A DNA stretch of 64,000 nt from Formosa haliotis (GCF_001685485.1 NZ_BDEL01000001.1:1113501-1177500); one strand, 5' to 3'; shown: positions 37,323 to 46,807, numbered from the stretch's first letter. Translations and numbers: made by a program. The notes: generated by a model not told the origin, from the sequence alone.

Positions 37323-37444
37323 ACAACGTGTATGTTTCATGGCTGGTTTTCGTTTACTTATGAAAAACCTTGTTGATTTTCAATTCAGTTTTTATTAACT
37401 AAATTTGGTGCTAAATCACGCCACAAATCATACACAAAACCGTT
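37323..37444 (+). repeat. attC28, split by the group II intron
   Basis: Arms GTGTATGTTTCATGGC and GCCACAAATCATACAC. Central hairpin degenerate (GAAAAACC/GATTTTC). The R'' bases to the left lie at 35457-35466 on the other side of the intron. Confidence 0.75.
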
Positions 37445-37486
37445 ACCTGCAAGCTGACTCACTCATACGCTTTGAAATACTAAAAA

Positions 37487-38896
37487 ATGATTAAAATATA
37501 TTTTGACTGGAATGTTCTTTCACAAATGAAAAACGGTAAGCATTCCGAGTTAAAAGAAATAATTCAAGACAACGAAAAATTATTAATTCCGTTTTCAACA
37601 TCACATATAAACGATTTATCTTCAAATTTCAATAATTCACCTAAACAAAAAGAATATATTAATTCTGATTTAGAATTTATTTCAAGCGTTACCAACGAAT
37701 ATTGTCTATTTAATAATGGTAAAGGAATTGTCTTAGATTTTTATCCACCAAAAGAATTATTCGAACAAAATATCTCTGACAAAGACACTTTTAATGACTT
37801 GAGTATTGATGGACTAATGAAAAATTTTGAAGATGATGAATTATCTAAAAGTCTAGTAAAACCAATATTTGACTTACTTAAATCCTTACCTATCGAGGAA
37901 TCTTTTAAGCAGGCTTTCGATAATCCGGAAAGTTCTAAAGTTATGGATAAAATGTTTCCTGGTTTAAAAGAAAACCCAACTATGGATGGATTTTTTAAAA
38001 GTTTCAGTAAAATGAACTTTAATTTAAACGAATTAGAGGGTTACAAAGATTTAAGACAAACTGTCCAAAGTGGTACAGGAATCAATAGAGATAAAATTTT
38101 CGACACAGAAAATCCTTTTGATTTAATTCAAAAAAGTTATGACAAACTAGGTGTTTCACTTGACCAATTAAAACAGGAATCAAAATACAGTCCACAATGG
38201 TTTGATGACATTACAAATGAGTATCTTAAACTAGATATGCACGGTTATCAAGAAGATAAAGTAAATGTTAAAAAAGGAAGAAAGGAAACATTCAAAAATA
38301 CAACTGATGATGGATTTCACGCCTCTTTTGCATCAACTTGTAATATTTATGTGATTAACGACAACAAGTCTTATAAAAAGACCAAAAAAGTCTATGAAAA
38401 ACTGAACATTAATACGAGAGTATTTAAACCAGATGAGTTCATCGATTTTTACAAAAAATTTTTAGATTATAACAATCCGATAATAGATTTAAGAATCATA
38501 CAAGACATTCTTAATTCAGATAACTTTTATGAATCAAAAACCGAAGATGGAATTTACAAGACATACTACTTTCCATTCTTTTTATTTGGTTTTTTTAATA
38601 AAATTATTTGCTTTTACCCAACAGATGAATCAGAAGAAAGTTCAACCTTTTTAAGTCAAGATAAGCCAACTAATTGGTTCATCATACCAAAAGAAGTAGA
38701 AATACTCGTCAAACGATTATTAATATATTTTGGTACAGACTTATATAACGAAGGCGAATTAAAACCAGATGAATTTAACAATGAGAAATGGGAAGGAAGA
38801 AAATGGAAATTTGAAAACCTGACATTAAGACTTCAATCTATAAACGGATTTGTACAATTATATTGGGACTATGAAAAAGAAAAAGCCAGCAGGTAA
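37487..38896 (+). CDS. PIN-like domain protein, putative ribonuclease
   Basis: 469 residues. IYFDWNVLSQMKNG (3-16), LLIPFSTSHINDL and DDGFHASFASTCNIYVINDNKSYKKT (about 272-297) fit the start, middle and end of a PIN fold (Asp near the N-terminus, later acidic cluster and strand-helix). A long insert separates them. Likely an RNase in a defence or toxin setting, no partner in the cassette. The stop TAA is shared with the recombination site (AGGTAAC). Confidence 0.55.
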   Translation: MIKIYFDWNVLSQMKNGKHSELKEIIQDNEKLLIPFSTSHINDLSSNFNNSPKQKEYINSDLEFISSVTNEYCLFNNGKGIVLDFYPPKELFEQNISDKDTFNDLSIDGLMKNFEDDELSKSLVKPIFDLLKSLPIEESFKQAFDNPESSKVMDKMFPGLKENPTMDGFFKSFSKMNFNLNELEGYKDLRQTVQSGTGINRDKIFDTENPFDLIQKSYDKLGVSLDQLKQESKYSPQWFDDITNEYLKLDMHGYQEDKVNVKKGRKETFKNTTDDGFHASFASTCNIYVINDNKSYKKTKKVYEKLNINTRVFKPDEFIDFYKKFLDYNNPIIDLRIIQDILNSDNFYESKTEDGIYKTYYFPFFLFGFFNKIICFYPTDESEESSTFLSQDKPTNWFIIPKEVEILVKRLLIYFGTDLYNEGELKPDEFNNEKWEGRKWKFENLTLRLQSINGFVQLYWDYEKEKASR

Positions 38897-39019
38897 CAAC
38901 GTGTATAATTCATTGCTAGTTCTAGCCTACTTACGAAAGTCCTCGCGGACTTTCTATCTGTGATTTATTTGCTAACTTTAGTGCTTAATCCACGCAACGA
39001 AATCATACACAAGACCGTT
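38895..39019 (+). repeat. attC29 (attC-like site)
   Basis: R'' GCAGGTAAC complements GTTACCTGC. Central hairpin GAAAGTCC/GGACTTTC. Confidence 0.85.
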
Positions 39020-39079
39020 GTGTGCAATATCGGCAGCCTTTAAAAAAATGATAATGATATTTTTTAAATCGAATTACAA

Positions 39080-39595
39080 TTGAACAAAACATTAATAAAA
39101 ATCATAATCCTTAGTTTCTTTTTTGGAGCATGTTCATCCAGCAAAAAGATTTACTCCTCTGCTAAAAAATTAGATTGTGACAAGAAAATATGTTTCGTTT
39201 TTGACAGAGATAGTAATTTTGCCCCATTAACTAAGAATGGGGATCATTTCGGGGATTCAAAATTTCCTGACTACGAATCCATTTTTATAAGTAGCGTTAT
39301 GGATTTTGCTGAAAATTCTAAATTGGATATTGAAAATAGCGCTGCAGTTGGTATACCAACAAAATCCGTTGATTATGTAAAAATCAAAATTGAAAAAATT
39401 GATTGGACTTTCACTTTTTTTTCTGCAAAAATGGATGTGCATTTAATTTATGAAATTAATAACCAAATCATTCCGTTAGTTGGGGAAAATCATATAAATA
39501 TATTCTTTTTTGGCACTAAAAAAGGGCAACTTTATAAATCATTATTAAATGGTCATTATTCATTTTTGCAAAGTTATTGTTATAATTTAAATTAA
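39080..39595 (+). CDS. Hypothetical lipoprotein
   Basis: 171 residues, TTG start at 39080. Lipoprotein signal IIILSFFFGACSSSKK (Cys about 18). The remainder is β-rich and unrecognised. Single-gene cassette. Confidence 0.5.
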   Translation: MNKTLIKIIILSFFFGACSSSKKIYSSAKKLDCDKKICFVFDRDSNFAPLTKNGDHFGDSKFPDYESIFISSVMDFAENSKLDIENSAAVGIPTKSVDYVKIKIEKIDWTFTFFSAKMDVHLIYEINNQIIPLVGENHINIFFFGTKKGQLYKSLLNGHYSFLQSYCYNLN

Positions 39596-39607
39596 AATAC
39601 TGCACAC

Positions 39608-39732
39608 AACATTGTATAAAAATAATGCTTAAATTAGTGCTTAATCAAGAGTTAGTGCTCTTTTGTTAGCTGCTGATTTTCCTTCGGAAAATCCTCGCAC
39701 ACAAAACCGCACTATTCTTATACGAGACCGTT
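39608..39732 (+). repeat. attC30 (attC-like site)
   Basis: R'' TGCACACAAC is the exact complement of GTTGTGTGCA. Central hairpin GATTTTCC/GGAAAATC. Confidence 0.85.
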
Positions 39733-39778
39733 GGCAACAAGCTAAAGAAACATCGTGCTGAAATTAAAATTCTGTAAA

Positions 39779-40156
39779 ATGACAAAAATTGTTTCAAGTC
39801 CAAATTGTGGAAACTCACCGAAAATGGAATTTCTAAAAGAATTCAATATTGCTTTTGCAAAAGGAAACGTGGAATTTATTGTCGAAAGCGTAACTGATGA
39901 TATTGTTTGGAACATCATTGGCGACAAAAAAATCGAAGGAAAAGAAACGTTTGCGAAGGAATTGGAAAAAATGAAATCCAAAAAGGCGACCGAATTAATA
40001 ATTGACCAAATTTTATCGCACGGAAAAGAAGGAGCTACAAACGGAATTATGAAAATGCAAAACGGAAAAAAATATGCGTTTTCGGACTTTTATAAATTTA
40101 AGGGAGCAAAAGGTGTTAAAATAAAATCAATAACATCATACGTAGTTGAAATTTGA
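39779..40156 (+). CDS. NTF2/SnoaL-like small protein (copy 2)
   Basis: Same 125-residue product as 24240-24617. The whole cassette, including attC, is repeated 15.5 kb from copy 1. Confidence 0.6.
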   Translation: MTKIVSSPNCGNSPKMEFLKEFNIAFAKGNVEFIVESVTDDIVWNIIGDKKIEGKETFAKELEKMKSKKATELIIDQILSHGKEGATNGIMKMQNGKKYAFSDFYKFKGAKGVKIKSITSYVVEI

Positions 40157-40171
40157 AGCAATTGTATAACA

Positions 40172-40576
40172 ATGTTGACAAATATGAACAGAGAAATAAA
40201 AGAATATAACGAAAAGCAAGAATTTGAGGACAAAGAAATTTGCAACCAACTTGCTCTGATTATAAACAGAGAACTAACTGATGCAGAAAGCAAAATTTGG
40301 CATCGACACCCAGTTTGGTTTTTAAATGGCAATCCAATAGTAGGTTACAGCAAACAAAAAAAAGGTTTAAGATTAATGTTTTGGAGTGGAGCCGACTTTG
40401 AAGAAGAAGACTTGAATATTCGAGGCACAAAATTTAAGGATGCTTCAGTTTTTTATAAATCCGTCACAGAAGTTGATGAAACTAAATTAAAACGATGGCT
40501 CAAAAAGTCCAAAGAAATTCAATGGGATTATAAAAACATCGTAAAAAGAAAAGGAAAACTCGAAATATTGAAATAA
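40172..40576 (+). CDS. DUF1801-type protein (copy 2)
   Basis: Same 134-residue product as 24633-25037, second gene of the duplicated cassette. Confidence 0.6.
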   Translation: MLTNMNREIKEYNEKQEFEDKEICNQLALIINRELTDAESKIWHRHPVWFLNGNPIVGYSKQKKGLRLMFWSGADFEEEDLNIRGTKFKDASVFYKSVTEVDETKLKRWLKKSKEIQWDYKNIVKRKGKLEILK

Positions 40577-40589
40577 AAAGCCAGTTGCC

Positions 40590-40713
40590 AACAACGTATA
40601 AAATTAATTGCTTGGTACGAGCTTGCTTACGAAAATCCTCGCGGATTTTCTATGCGGTTTGTATTTGGTAAATTCGTTGCTTAACCACGCAACTAATCTT
40701 ATACAAACACGTT
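40590..40713 (+). repeat. attC31 (attC-like site)
   Basis: Identical to attC19; R'' GTTGCCAAC complements GTTGGCAAC. Confidence 0.85.
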
Positions 40714-40728
40714 GTGCCTAATTGCGGA

Positions 40729-41211
40729 ATGACAGAAACTAAAGAAAAATACGAGAAAATTTTATTCAAATATCACAGCAATGTTCTGGACGAACTGACT
40801 GTAGAAACTATGTGGGCGGAAATAATTGACAAGGATAACGGAATTTATAAATTGGACAATATTCCATTTTACGGACCACAAATCGCAACCGATGACGAAT
40901 TTTACGCGGAATTTGACGAGTCGGAAAAAATGCTGACTTACAAAAAGACAACCAAACATTCTGGAAACTCTATAATTTTAGTAATCATAACCAAAAAAGG
41001 ATTTGACAAAGAAATTATTAGAAACCGATTTATAGAAAAGGATTGTGAAAGTGAAGGACTTAATGACACTTACTTTTCAATGGAAATTTTAGAAAAAATC
41101 AATTATTCGGGAATAAGAAAAATATTAGACGAATATGAAAATGACGGAATTATTGAATTTGCGGAACCTTGTCTATCGGACAAACATCGAACTGAATTAA
41201 AAAACAACTAG
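40729..41211 (+). CDS. Hypothetical protein, 160 residues
   Basis: Acidic soluble protein from ATG 40729. AEIIDKDNGIYKLDNIPFYG and a strand-helix pattern after it resemble small DUF4265-like immunity proteins, but the match is weak and I do not claim it. The stop TAG is 4 bases before R''. Confidence 0.45.
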   Translation: MTETKEKYEKILFKYHSNVLDELTVETMWAEIIDKDNGIYKLDNIPFYGPQIATDDEFYAEFDESEKMLTYKKTTKHSGNSIILVIITKKGFDKEIIRNRFIEKDCESEGLNDTYFSMEILEKINYSGIRKILDEYENDGIIEFAEPCLSDKHRTELKNN

Positions 41212-41215
41212 GCAC

Positions 41216-41338
41216 AACAACGTGTATAATTCATGGCTAGTTCAAGCTTACTTATGAATATTCCTGCGGAATATTCTATTCGTTTTTATTTACTACATTT
41301 GGTGCTGAATCACGCCACAAATCATACACAAAACCGTT
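41216..41338 (+). repeat. attC32 (attC-like site)
   Basis: R'' TAGGCACAAC complements GTTGTGCCTA. Central hairpin GAATATTCC/GGAATATTC, another compensatory variant. Confidence 0.85.
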
Positions 41339-41352
41339 ACCTGCAAGCGAAA

Positions 41353-41430
41353 ACCAGCCGCACAGTCAAGCACATTTTATTTTGCTCGTGCCTCACAAAA
41401 TAAAAAGAGCTTGCCTTTATCCAACGCATA
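41353..41430 (+). repeat. Second-family hairpin repeat S3
   Basis: CCAGCCGCAC start as in S1; arms AAGCACATTTTATTTTG and CAAAATAAAAAGAGCTT, then CCAACGC. Lies just inside the R-M cassette; S4 closes the block. Confidence 0.6.
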
Positions 41431-41472
41431 ATCCGAACAAAAAGTAGAATTAAATTAGAAATCACAAAAAAT

Positions 41473-41508
41473 GTCCGTAAATTTGTCCGTGTACGTAAAA
41501 ACGTCCGT
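41473..41508 (+). promoter_or_regulatory. Triple GTCCGT repeat upstream of the methyltransferase
   Basis: GTCCGT at 41473-41478, 41485-41490 and 41503-41508, within 45 bases of the methyltransferase ATG. Its position suggests an operator; the N-terminal arm-type DNA-binding domain of the methyltransferase is a candidate to bind it. Confidence 0.45.
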
Positions 41509-41516
41509 GAATAATT

Positions 41517-43724
41517 ATGGCAACAATTAATTTTTATTTAGACAAACCTGACAAAAAAGGGTTGGCACCAATACATCTGCGAATAAACTGTAACGGAAGT
41601 CAAGTTAAGGTTTCGACAGGTCAAAAAATAGAACCTAAAAAATTTGACAAATCCAAGCAAAAAGCGATTGGTTTAACTACAGAATCTCACGAAATAAATC
41701 ATTATTTGGATTTTTTAAGAGAAAGAGCTGACGAACTTCTTCACCATTCCAACAAAAAGACTTTTATCCAAGACGAAGTTAAAAGCCTTTTAAATCAACA
41801 CATAGAAAACTACAAAGAAAACAGTAATGTAAACATTGTAAAAGAACAAGTTTCACTTTACGGAAAACCGTTCACTTTTGTTGATTTATTTGCTGGAGCA
41901 GGTGGTTTTAGCGAAGGATTTTTACAAGCTGAACATAACAATAAATTCTTTGATTTTATTGTGGCTAATGATATAAACGAAAACTGTGAGTTAACTCACG
42001 TTGTTCGCTACAATCATCAATTAGGTTTAGATGCTGAATTTTTAAAACAAGATATTACTGAACCAGACTTTTTAGACAATTTATTAGAAAAAATTGACGG
42101 TCGTCAAATAGATGTTGTCTGTGGTGGACCACCTTGTCAAAGTTTTAGTCTTGCAGGAAAGAGAAAAAAATTCGACAAAAAAGACGACCTATTTTCTCAT
42201 TATTTAGAAGTCATTAAGGTTTTACAACCTAAATACTTTGTGATGGAAAATGTAAAAGGCATTTTGACTAAAGAAGGTGGTAAAATAAAAGAGTTAATTC
42301 TTCAAGAAATCAACTCTATTGTTGACACTAAAGAAATTCCTCAATTAATTTCATTTATAAAAAAAGTCAGTAAAGTATCAAATTCATTTCTTTTCGATAC
42401 AATAATTAAAAGAGTTGAAATCGAAAAGCTACTGGAGAAACACAAAGAAAATGGAAAAGCTGATTTCATCAACTTTGTAGAAAACAGATTTAAAAAGATA
42501 ACACCAAAAATTGCAGACTACAAAACCAGTAAAACAGACGAAAACATAAACACAATCCGTCACGGTTTTAATCTTTTAGCACGAACCAAAGAATGGGATA
42601 AATTAAAGCGTGATATTATTAAAGAGAAAGACTTTTGTAATATTGATAGTGATAATTTCACAACTGCTTTTACTGACTTCCTTACAGAAATTGGCTCTGA
42701 AAATATTATTTCAAAAATCGAGAATTCATTTAAAAATTTAAAAGTTCCTGCCAACTATAAAAAAGATTGTGAAGATATTATTACTGCATTAAAAATTTAC
42801 ACCACTTCTTTTGACGAGTCAATTGAGATATTAAAAACTCATTGTAATAAAACACAAAAACAGGAATTAGAAACAATTCTTGAAAGTATTAGACTTTATA
42901 AAATAGAACAACCTTTTGTTGCTAACGCATCCAATTACGGTGTTCCACAAAACAGAGAAAGAGTACTTTTTATTGGTTGTCGTAAAGACCAAAAATATAT
43001 TTCTGAAATCCCAGCAACAGTAACTGAAGCAGAAAAAGTAACCATATTTGAAGCTTTGTATGATTTAGATTTTATAGGTAATAATCAAGAAGCTCACAGA
43101 TACGAATTAGTTGACATTTCAACTCAATACAATGGAACTGCAAAGAAAATGGCTAAACTTTTAAAGAAAAGAAAAATTGATGGGAAGCCAATTTCAAAAG
43201 GTGGAAAGTCCTTTGCAGAATGGTCAAAAAAAGGTAGATTAATTGACCGTTTTAAACCTCAAACAAAACCTTTTTACGTAAAGAACACAGAAGGTTTAGA
43301 AAACGGAGAAAAATACTTCGACATACTTAACAATCACAAAACAAGTAATCAGAACGAAACCGTTATTAAAAGGCTTGGTGTGATTTTAAAAAATGGTAAT
43401 TATAAAAAAGCACAACCAGAACTTGAGAAATTAAATCTTTCTACGAACAAAAGAAACTATAATGTTTTAAAACCAGACGAACAAAGCTCTACAATAATGA
43501 CTATTGCAGATGATTATATTCATTATAATTCGCCAAGGTCTTTAACAGTTAGAGAAATGGCACGATTACAATCTTTTGACGACTCTTTTGTATTTCAAGG
43601 AAAACGCTCAACAGGAGGAAATAATAGAAAAACAGAAGTGCCGCAATACACTTTAGTGGGAAATGCTGTACCACCTTTATTAGCACGAGCAGTAGCAAAT
43701 GAAATTTTAAAACATATCAAGTGA
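41517..43724 (+). CDS. DNA cytosine-5 methyltransferase with N-terminal Arm-DNA-binding domain
   Basis: 735 residues. Residues about 1-85 (INFYLDKPDKKGLAPIHLRI, VSTGQKIEPKKFD) look like the arm-type DNA-binding domain of Bacteroidota tyrosine recombinases. The methyltransferase has motif I FVDLFAGAGGFSEGF (121-135), motif IV GGPPCQSF with catalytic C207, motif VI MENVKG (about 242), motif VIII YGVPQNRERVLFIG and motif X LVGNAVPPLLARA near the end. A helical insert of about 230 residues separates motifs VI and VIII. It makes m5C, protecting the host from the overlapping restriction gene. Confidence 0.85.
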   Translation: MATINFYLDKPDKKGLAPIHLRINCNGSQVKVSTGQKIEPKKFDKSKQKAIGLTTESHEINHYLDFLRERADELLHHSNKKTFIQDEVKSLLNQHIENYKENSNVNIVKEQVSLYGKPFTFVDLFAGAGGFSEGFLQAEHNNKFFDFIVANDINENCELTHVVRYNHQLGLDAEFLKQDITEPDFLDNLLEKIDGRQIDVVCGGPPCQSFSLAGKRKKFDKKDDLFSHYLEVIKVLQPKYFVMENVKGILTKEGGKIKELILQEINSIVDTKEIPQLISFIKKVSKVSNSFLFDTIIKRVEIEKLLEKHKENGKADFINFVENRFKKITPKIADYKTSKTDENINTIRHGFNLLARTKEWDKLKRDIIKEKDFCNIDSDNFTTAFTDFLTEIGSENIISKIENSFKNLKVPANYKKDCEDIITALKIYTTSFDESIEILKTHCNKTQKQELETILESIRLYKIEQPFVANASNYGVPQNRERVLFIGCRKDQKYISEIPATVTEAEKVTIFEALYDLDFIGNNQEAHRYELVDISTQYNGTAKKMAKLLKKRKIDGKPISKGGKSFAEWSKKGRLIDRFKPQTKPFYVKNTEGLENGEKYFDILNNHKTSNQNETVIKRLGVILKNGNYKKAQPELEKLNLSTNKRNYNVLKPDEQSSTIMTIADDYIHYNSPRSLTVREMARLQSFDDSFVFQGKRSTGGNNRKTEVPQYTLVGNAVPPLLARAVANEILKHIK

Positions 43725-44902
43725 GAAAACTTACTAACGCAGAACAAGAAAAAATAAAATTACTGACCAAAAACCAAGTTTCTCTTACTTTAATTGAGCC
43801 AACCGAAACCGGATTAAAAAAATCCATTATGGATGCGACTGGTTCTGTTCGTAGTTATTTGAAAAGTGAGAATATTCACGATTATGAGTTGCAGAATCAA
43901 GGTACAGAGAGCAAAGTAATGATTCCAGCAATTATTCATACTGGTTTTAAGATTATAAAATCAAAAGCATCTCTATATCGTCCTTCAACTAAAAAAGGAG
44001 ACCCAAGAATTTGGTTTTATGGTTTAACAAAAGTTGCTGACCCAAATGATATTATTGGAATCACTTTTTACAACGATAGTTTTCAAGTTTTTAACTTGAC
44101 AAAATTAGATATCAAACAATTAATTTATTCTTCTATTCTAAATCCATTTCAGGAACTAATTAATGCAATCAGTACGACAGAAAATGAAGTTGCTTTTGAG
44201 CTTTTAGCAATGTTGAGAAAAATTGCAAATGCTGGTCCAATTCCTTCAATGGTTGATGCTGACACTTCTGTAGGTCGAACACTTGAAACTGCACTCGGAA
44301 TAGATATTAATTCTTCCAAACAACCAGATTATAAAGGAATTGAGCTTAAATCGTTCAGAAATAGTAGAACGAACCGAAAAAATTTGTTTGCACAAGTTCC
44401 AGATTGGAAATTGAGCAAGTTTAAAAGTTCAGCAGAAATTCTCGATAACTTTGGCTACGAACGTGATGAAGATTTTAAGCTTTATTGCACAGTTTCAGCC
44501 ATTACAAGAAATTCACAAGGCTTGAATTTAAGAATTGATAGCGACATAAAGCAATTAATTGAAAACTCTGACAAACCAGAAGTTGGCGATTTTGTGGTTT
44601 GGACATTAGACAAACTTCACAACCGACTAAAATCTAAACATAAAGAAACGTTTTGGGTAGAAGCTGAAAGTACAAGAATAAATGAACGAGAACATTTTCA
44701 ATATAAGTTGGTTGAGCATACAAAAAAGCCCATTACATCTCAATTTGATTTACTAATTGAACAAGGAATTATAACGCTTGACCATTTAATTAAGCGAAAC
44801 TCGAAAGGGAAAGTTGTTGAAAAAGGTCCGCTTTTTAAAATCAAACCAAAAGGAATTGAATTGCTATTTCCACCAAGTGAAAGTTATGATTTAATGGTAT
44901 AG
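43721..44902 (+). CDS. MvaI/BcnI-family type II restriction endonuclease
   Basis: 393 residues, GTG start overlapping the methyltransferase stop by 4 bases. GRTLETALGI, SSKQPDYKGIELKSFR (about 194-219) gives the D...ExK active site and matches MvaI/BcnI-type enzymes, which cut CCNGG-like sites as monomers. Recognition sequence cannot be read from the gene. Together with the methyltransferase it forms a complete type II system. Confidence 0.75.
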   Translation: MRKLTNAEQEKIKLLTKNQVSLTLIEPTETGLKKSIMDATGSVRSYLKSENIHDYELQNQGTESKVMIPAIIHTGFKIIKSKASLYRPSTKKGDPRIWFYGLTKVADPNDIIGITFYNDSFQVFNLTKLDIKQLIYSSILNPFQELINAISTTENEVAFELLAMLRKIANAGPIPSMVDADTSVGRTLETALGIDINSSKQPDYKGIELKSFRNSRTNRKNLFAQVPDWKLSKFKSSAEILDNFGYERDEDFKLYCTVSAITRNSQGLNLRIDSDIKQLIENSDKPEVGDFVVWTLDKLHNRLKSKHKETFWVEAESTRINEREHFQYKLVEHTKKPITSQFDLLIEQGIITLDHLIKRNSKGKVVEKGPLFKIKPKGIELLFPPSESYDLMV

Positions 44903-44910
44903 TGGAATTG

Positions 44911-44996
44911 CCAACGCTGAAAGCCATACACATTTCCAGTCGCACCATCCACGCTACACCAAAACTGTAAAAGAGTATGTCTTTGCCAACGCTAGC
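44911..44996 (+). repeat. Second-family hairpin repeat S4
   Basis: GCCATACACATTT and AAAAGAGTATGTCTTTGCC arms, bordered by GCCAACGCT on both sides. Near copy of S2 in both arms. Confidence 0.6.
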
Positions 44997-45024
44997 AAGT
45001 TTGTGGAAAAACGCCAGCCAGGTA

Positions 45025-45146
45025 ACAACGTATATAAAAAATAGCGGTTTTTGTGCTTAATCGAAAATGAATTTTATAAATTTAAGGTCAGTACCAAACC
45101 GAAAAGTTCGTGCTTAAAACCCGCTACTTTTCATATACAAGACCGT
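45025..45146 (+). repeat. attC33, interrupted by IS1182-like copy 3
   Basis: R'' CAGGTAAC complements GTTACCTG. Arms as attC26 (AATAGCGG/CCGCTA). Cut after CCGT (45143-45146); the last T is 46812. Confidence 0.8.
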
Positions 45147-46807
45147 CAGACTGTCTAATAACTATTGCTTTTTTAGTTACATTTTTTAGAAGTTCTCAAG
45201 TAATTTCCAGGTGATTTTTGTATCTTTTAGTTATGAAATTCATACCTGGAAAAGACCGAAAACAGACCTGCCTTTTTCCTGTTTCTCTTGATGATTCAAT
45301 AGATTCCGAGAATAGCGTAAGGTCTATAGATCAATTTGTAGATTCACTTAACCTTGCAGAACTAGGATTCCGTTCAGACTTTACCGAAAACGGTCCTCCG
45401 GCCTATAACCCAGCTGTTCTTCTCAAACTTTACATCTACGGATACATGAACCGTATTCGTTCTTCAAGACAATTAGAAAAAGAATGCAGGCGTAACATTG
45501 AAGTCATGTGGCTGCTCGAATCGCTAGCTCCCGATCACAACACCATCAGCAATTTCAGAAAAGATAATGCAAAGGCTATTAAAAAAGTGTTCTTTGCTAC
45601 CGTGCAAATGGCACGTAATTTTGGGCTTATAGGGGCTACACTTATTGCTGGAGACAGTACTAAGTTTAGAGCTCAGAATAGTAAGAAAAACAATTTTAAT
45701 AAGAAGAAAATACAGCGCCACATAGATTATATTGACAATAAATTAGAACAATACAACAAAGCTCTTGAACAAAGTGATAGTGAAAATGAAAAAGAGGTAA
45801 TTAAGAAAGATATTGATAAGCATCAAGGTCGCAGAAAAGAATACGAAAAACTAAATGCACAGTTGAAGGCTTCGGGAGAACCACAAATTTCTACCTCTGA
45901 TCCCGATAGCAAGCATTTAATTGTGCGTAACAATATTACTGAAGTTGCTTACTGTGTACAATCTACTGTAGACGCAGATCACAATATTCCGTTCGACTAC
46001 TTGGTTACCAATAAAAACGACTCCAAGGCTATGGGACAGATGTTACAGAGAGCTAAAACTATTTTAGGAACGAACACCTTTACGGCGCTCTATGACAAAG
46101 GATATCATACGGGAAGTGAATTTAAAACTGCTAATAAACTAGGTATTAAAACCCTTGTTGCTATCCCTGGAATAGGAAGAGCATCGCAAGCTCCAGATCC
46201 TAACTATAACTCAGAACATTTTAAATATAATAAAGAACACGACACCTATACTTGCCCACAAGGAAACATACTTAAAAGTAATGGCAGTACTTATAAAGGG
46301 CGTAATTATCGTTTCAAACAATACAAAACAAACAAATGTAAAGCTTGCCCCGCAAGAGCATTATGCACAACGTCTAAAGCAAATGGAAAAGTAGTACAAC
46401 GCAGTGAATTCCATAAATATATTGAAGCCAACGCAAAGAGCGTATTGCAAAATCCTGATGCTTATAAAAAACGCCAAGCCATTGTAGAGCATCCTTACGG
46501 AACCATAAAACGCCAGTGGAGTTTTGATCATATTATGACTAAAAAAACGATGCAACGCGCTAGTGCAGATGTAGGGTTTATGTTTATTGCATATAACTTA
46601 AAAAGAATTTGGAATATCATTAGAAAAACGAATACACCTCGTGTTCAAGATCACTGGTCTTTAATTAGGCTTATAACAACTGTTCTAACAGGTTTTGAAG
46701 AAGCTTACAAACAAAATTCAAAATATAGAATCTTAGCTCCCATCTAATAGAAAAAACTGTATTTTAGTAGAAATATATAAAATTGCAGTCGGTTATTAGA
46801 CGGACTG
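45147..46807 (+). mobile_element. IS1182-like insertion sequence, copy 3 (intact)
   Basis: 1661 bp, same ends as the other copies, CCGT duplication at 45143-45146 and 46808-46811. Carries the only uninterrupted transposase. Confidence 0.9.
45233..46747 (+). CDS. IS1182-family transposase
   Basis: 504 residues from ATG 45233. The N-terminal region (YNPAVLLKLYIYGYMNRIRSS, DHNTISNFRKDN) is the DUF772-type domain; the DDE domain begins at IAGDSTKFRAQNS and includes ALYDKGYHTG and the C-terminal VEHPYGTIKR. A Cys cluster KCKACPARALC lies in between, usual for IS1182-like enzymes. Intact and probably active. Confidence 0.9.
   Translation: MKFIPGKDRKQTCLFPVSLDDSIDSENSVRSIDQFVDSLNLAELGFRSDFTENGPPAYNPAVLLKLYIYGYMNRIRSSRQLEKECRRNIEVMWLLESLAPDHNTISNFRKDNAKAIKKVFFATVQMARNFGLIGATLIAGDSTKFRAQNSKKNNFNKKKIQRHIDYIDNKLEQYNKALEQSDSENEKEVIKKDIDKHQGRRKEYEKLNAQLKASGEPQISTSDPDSKHLIVRNNITEVAYCVQSTVDADHNIPFDYLVTNKNDSKAMGQMLQRAKTILGTNTFTALYDKGYHTGSEFKTANKLGIKTLVAIPGIGRASQAPDPNYNSEHFKYNKEHDTYTCPQGNILKSNGSTYKGRNYRFKQYKTNKCKACPARALCTTSKANGKVVQRSEFHKYIEANAKSVLQNPDAYKKRQAIVEHPYGTIKRQWSFDHIMTKKTMQRASADVGFMFIAYNLKRIWNIIRKTNTPRVQDHWSLIRLITTVLTGFEEAYKQNSKYRILAPI

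Noticed and set aside
40729..41211. Immunity-protein family call for the 160-residue protein
   Set aside because: Only a loose secondary-structure resemblance; no diagnostic motif visible.
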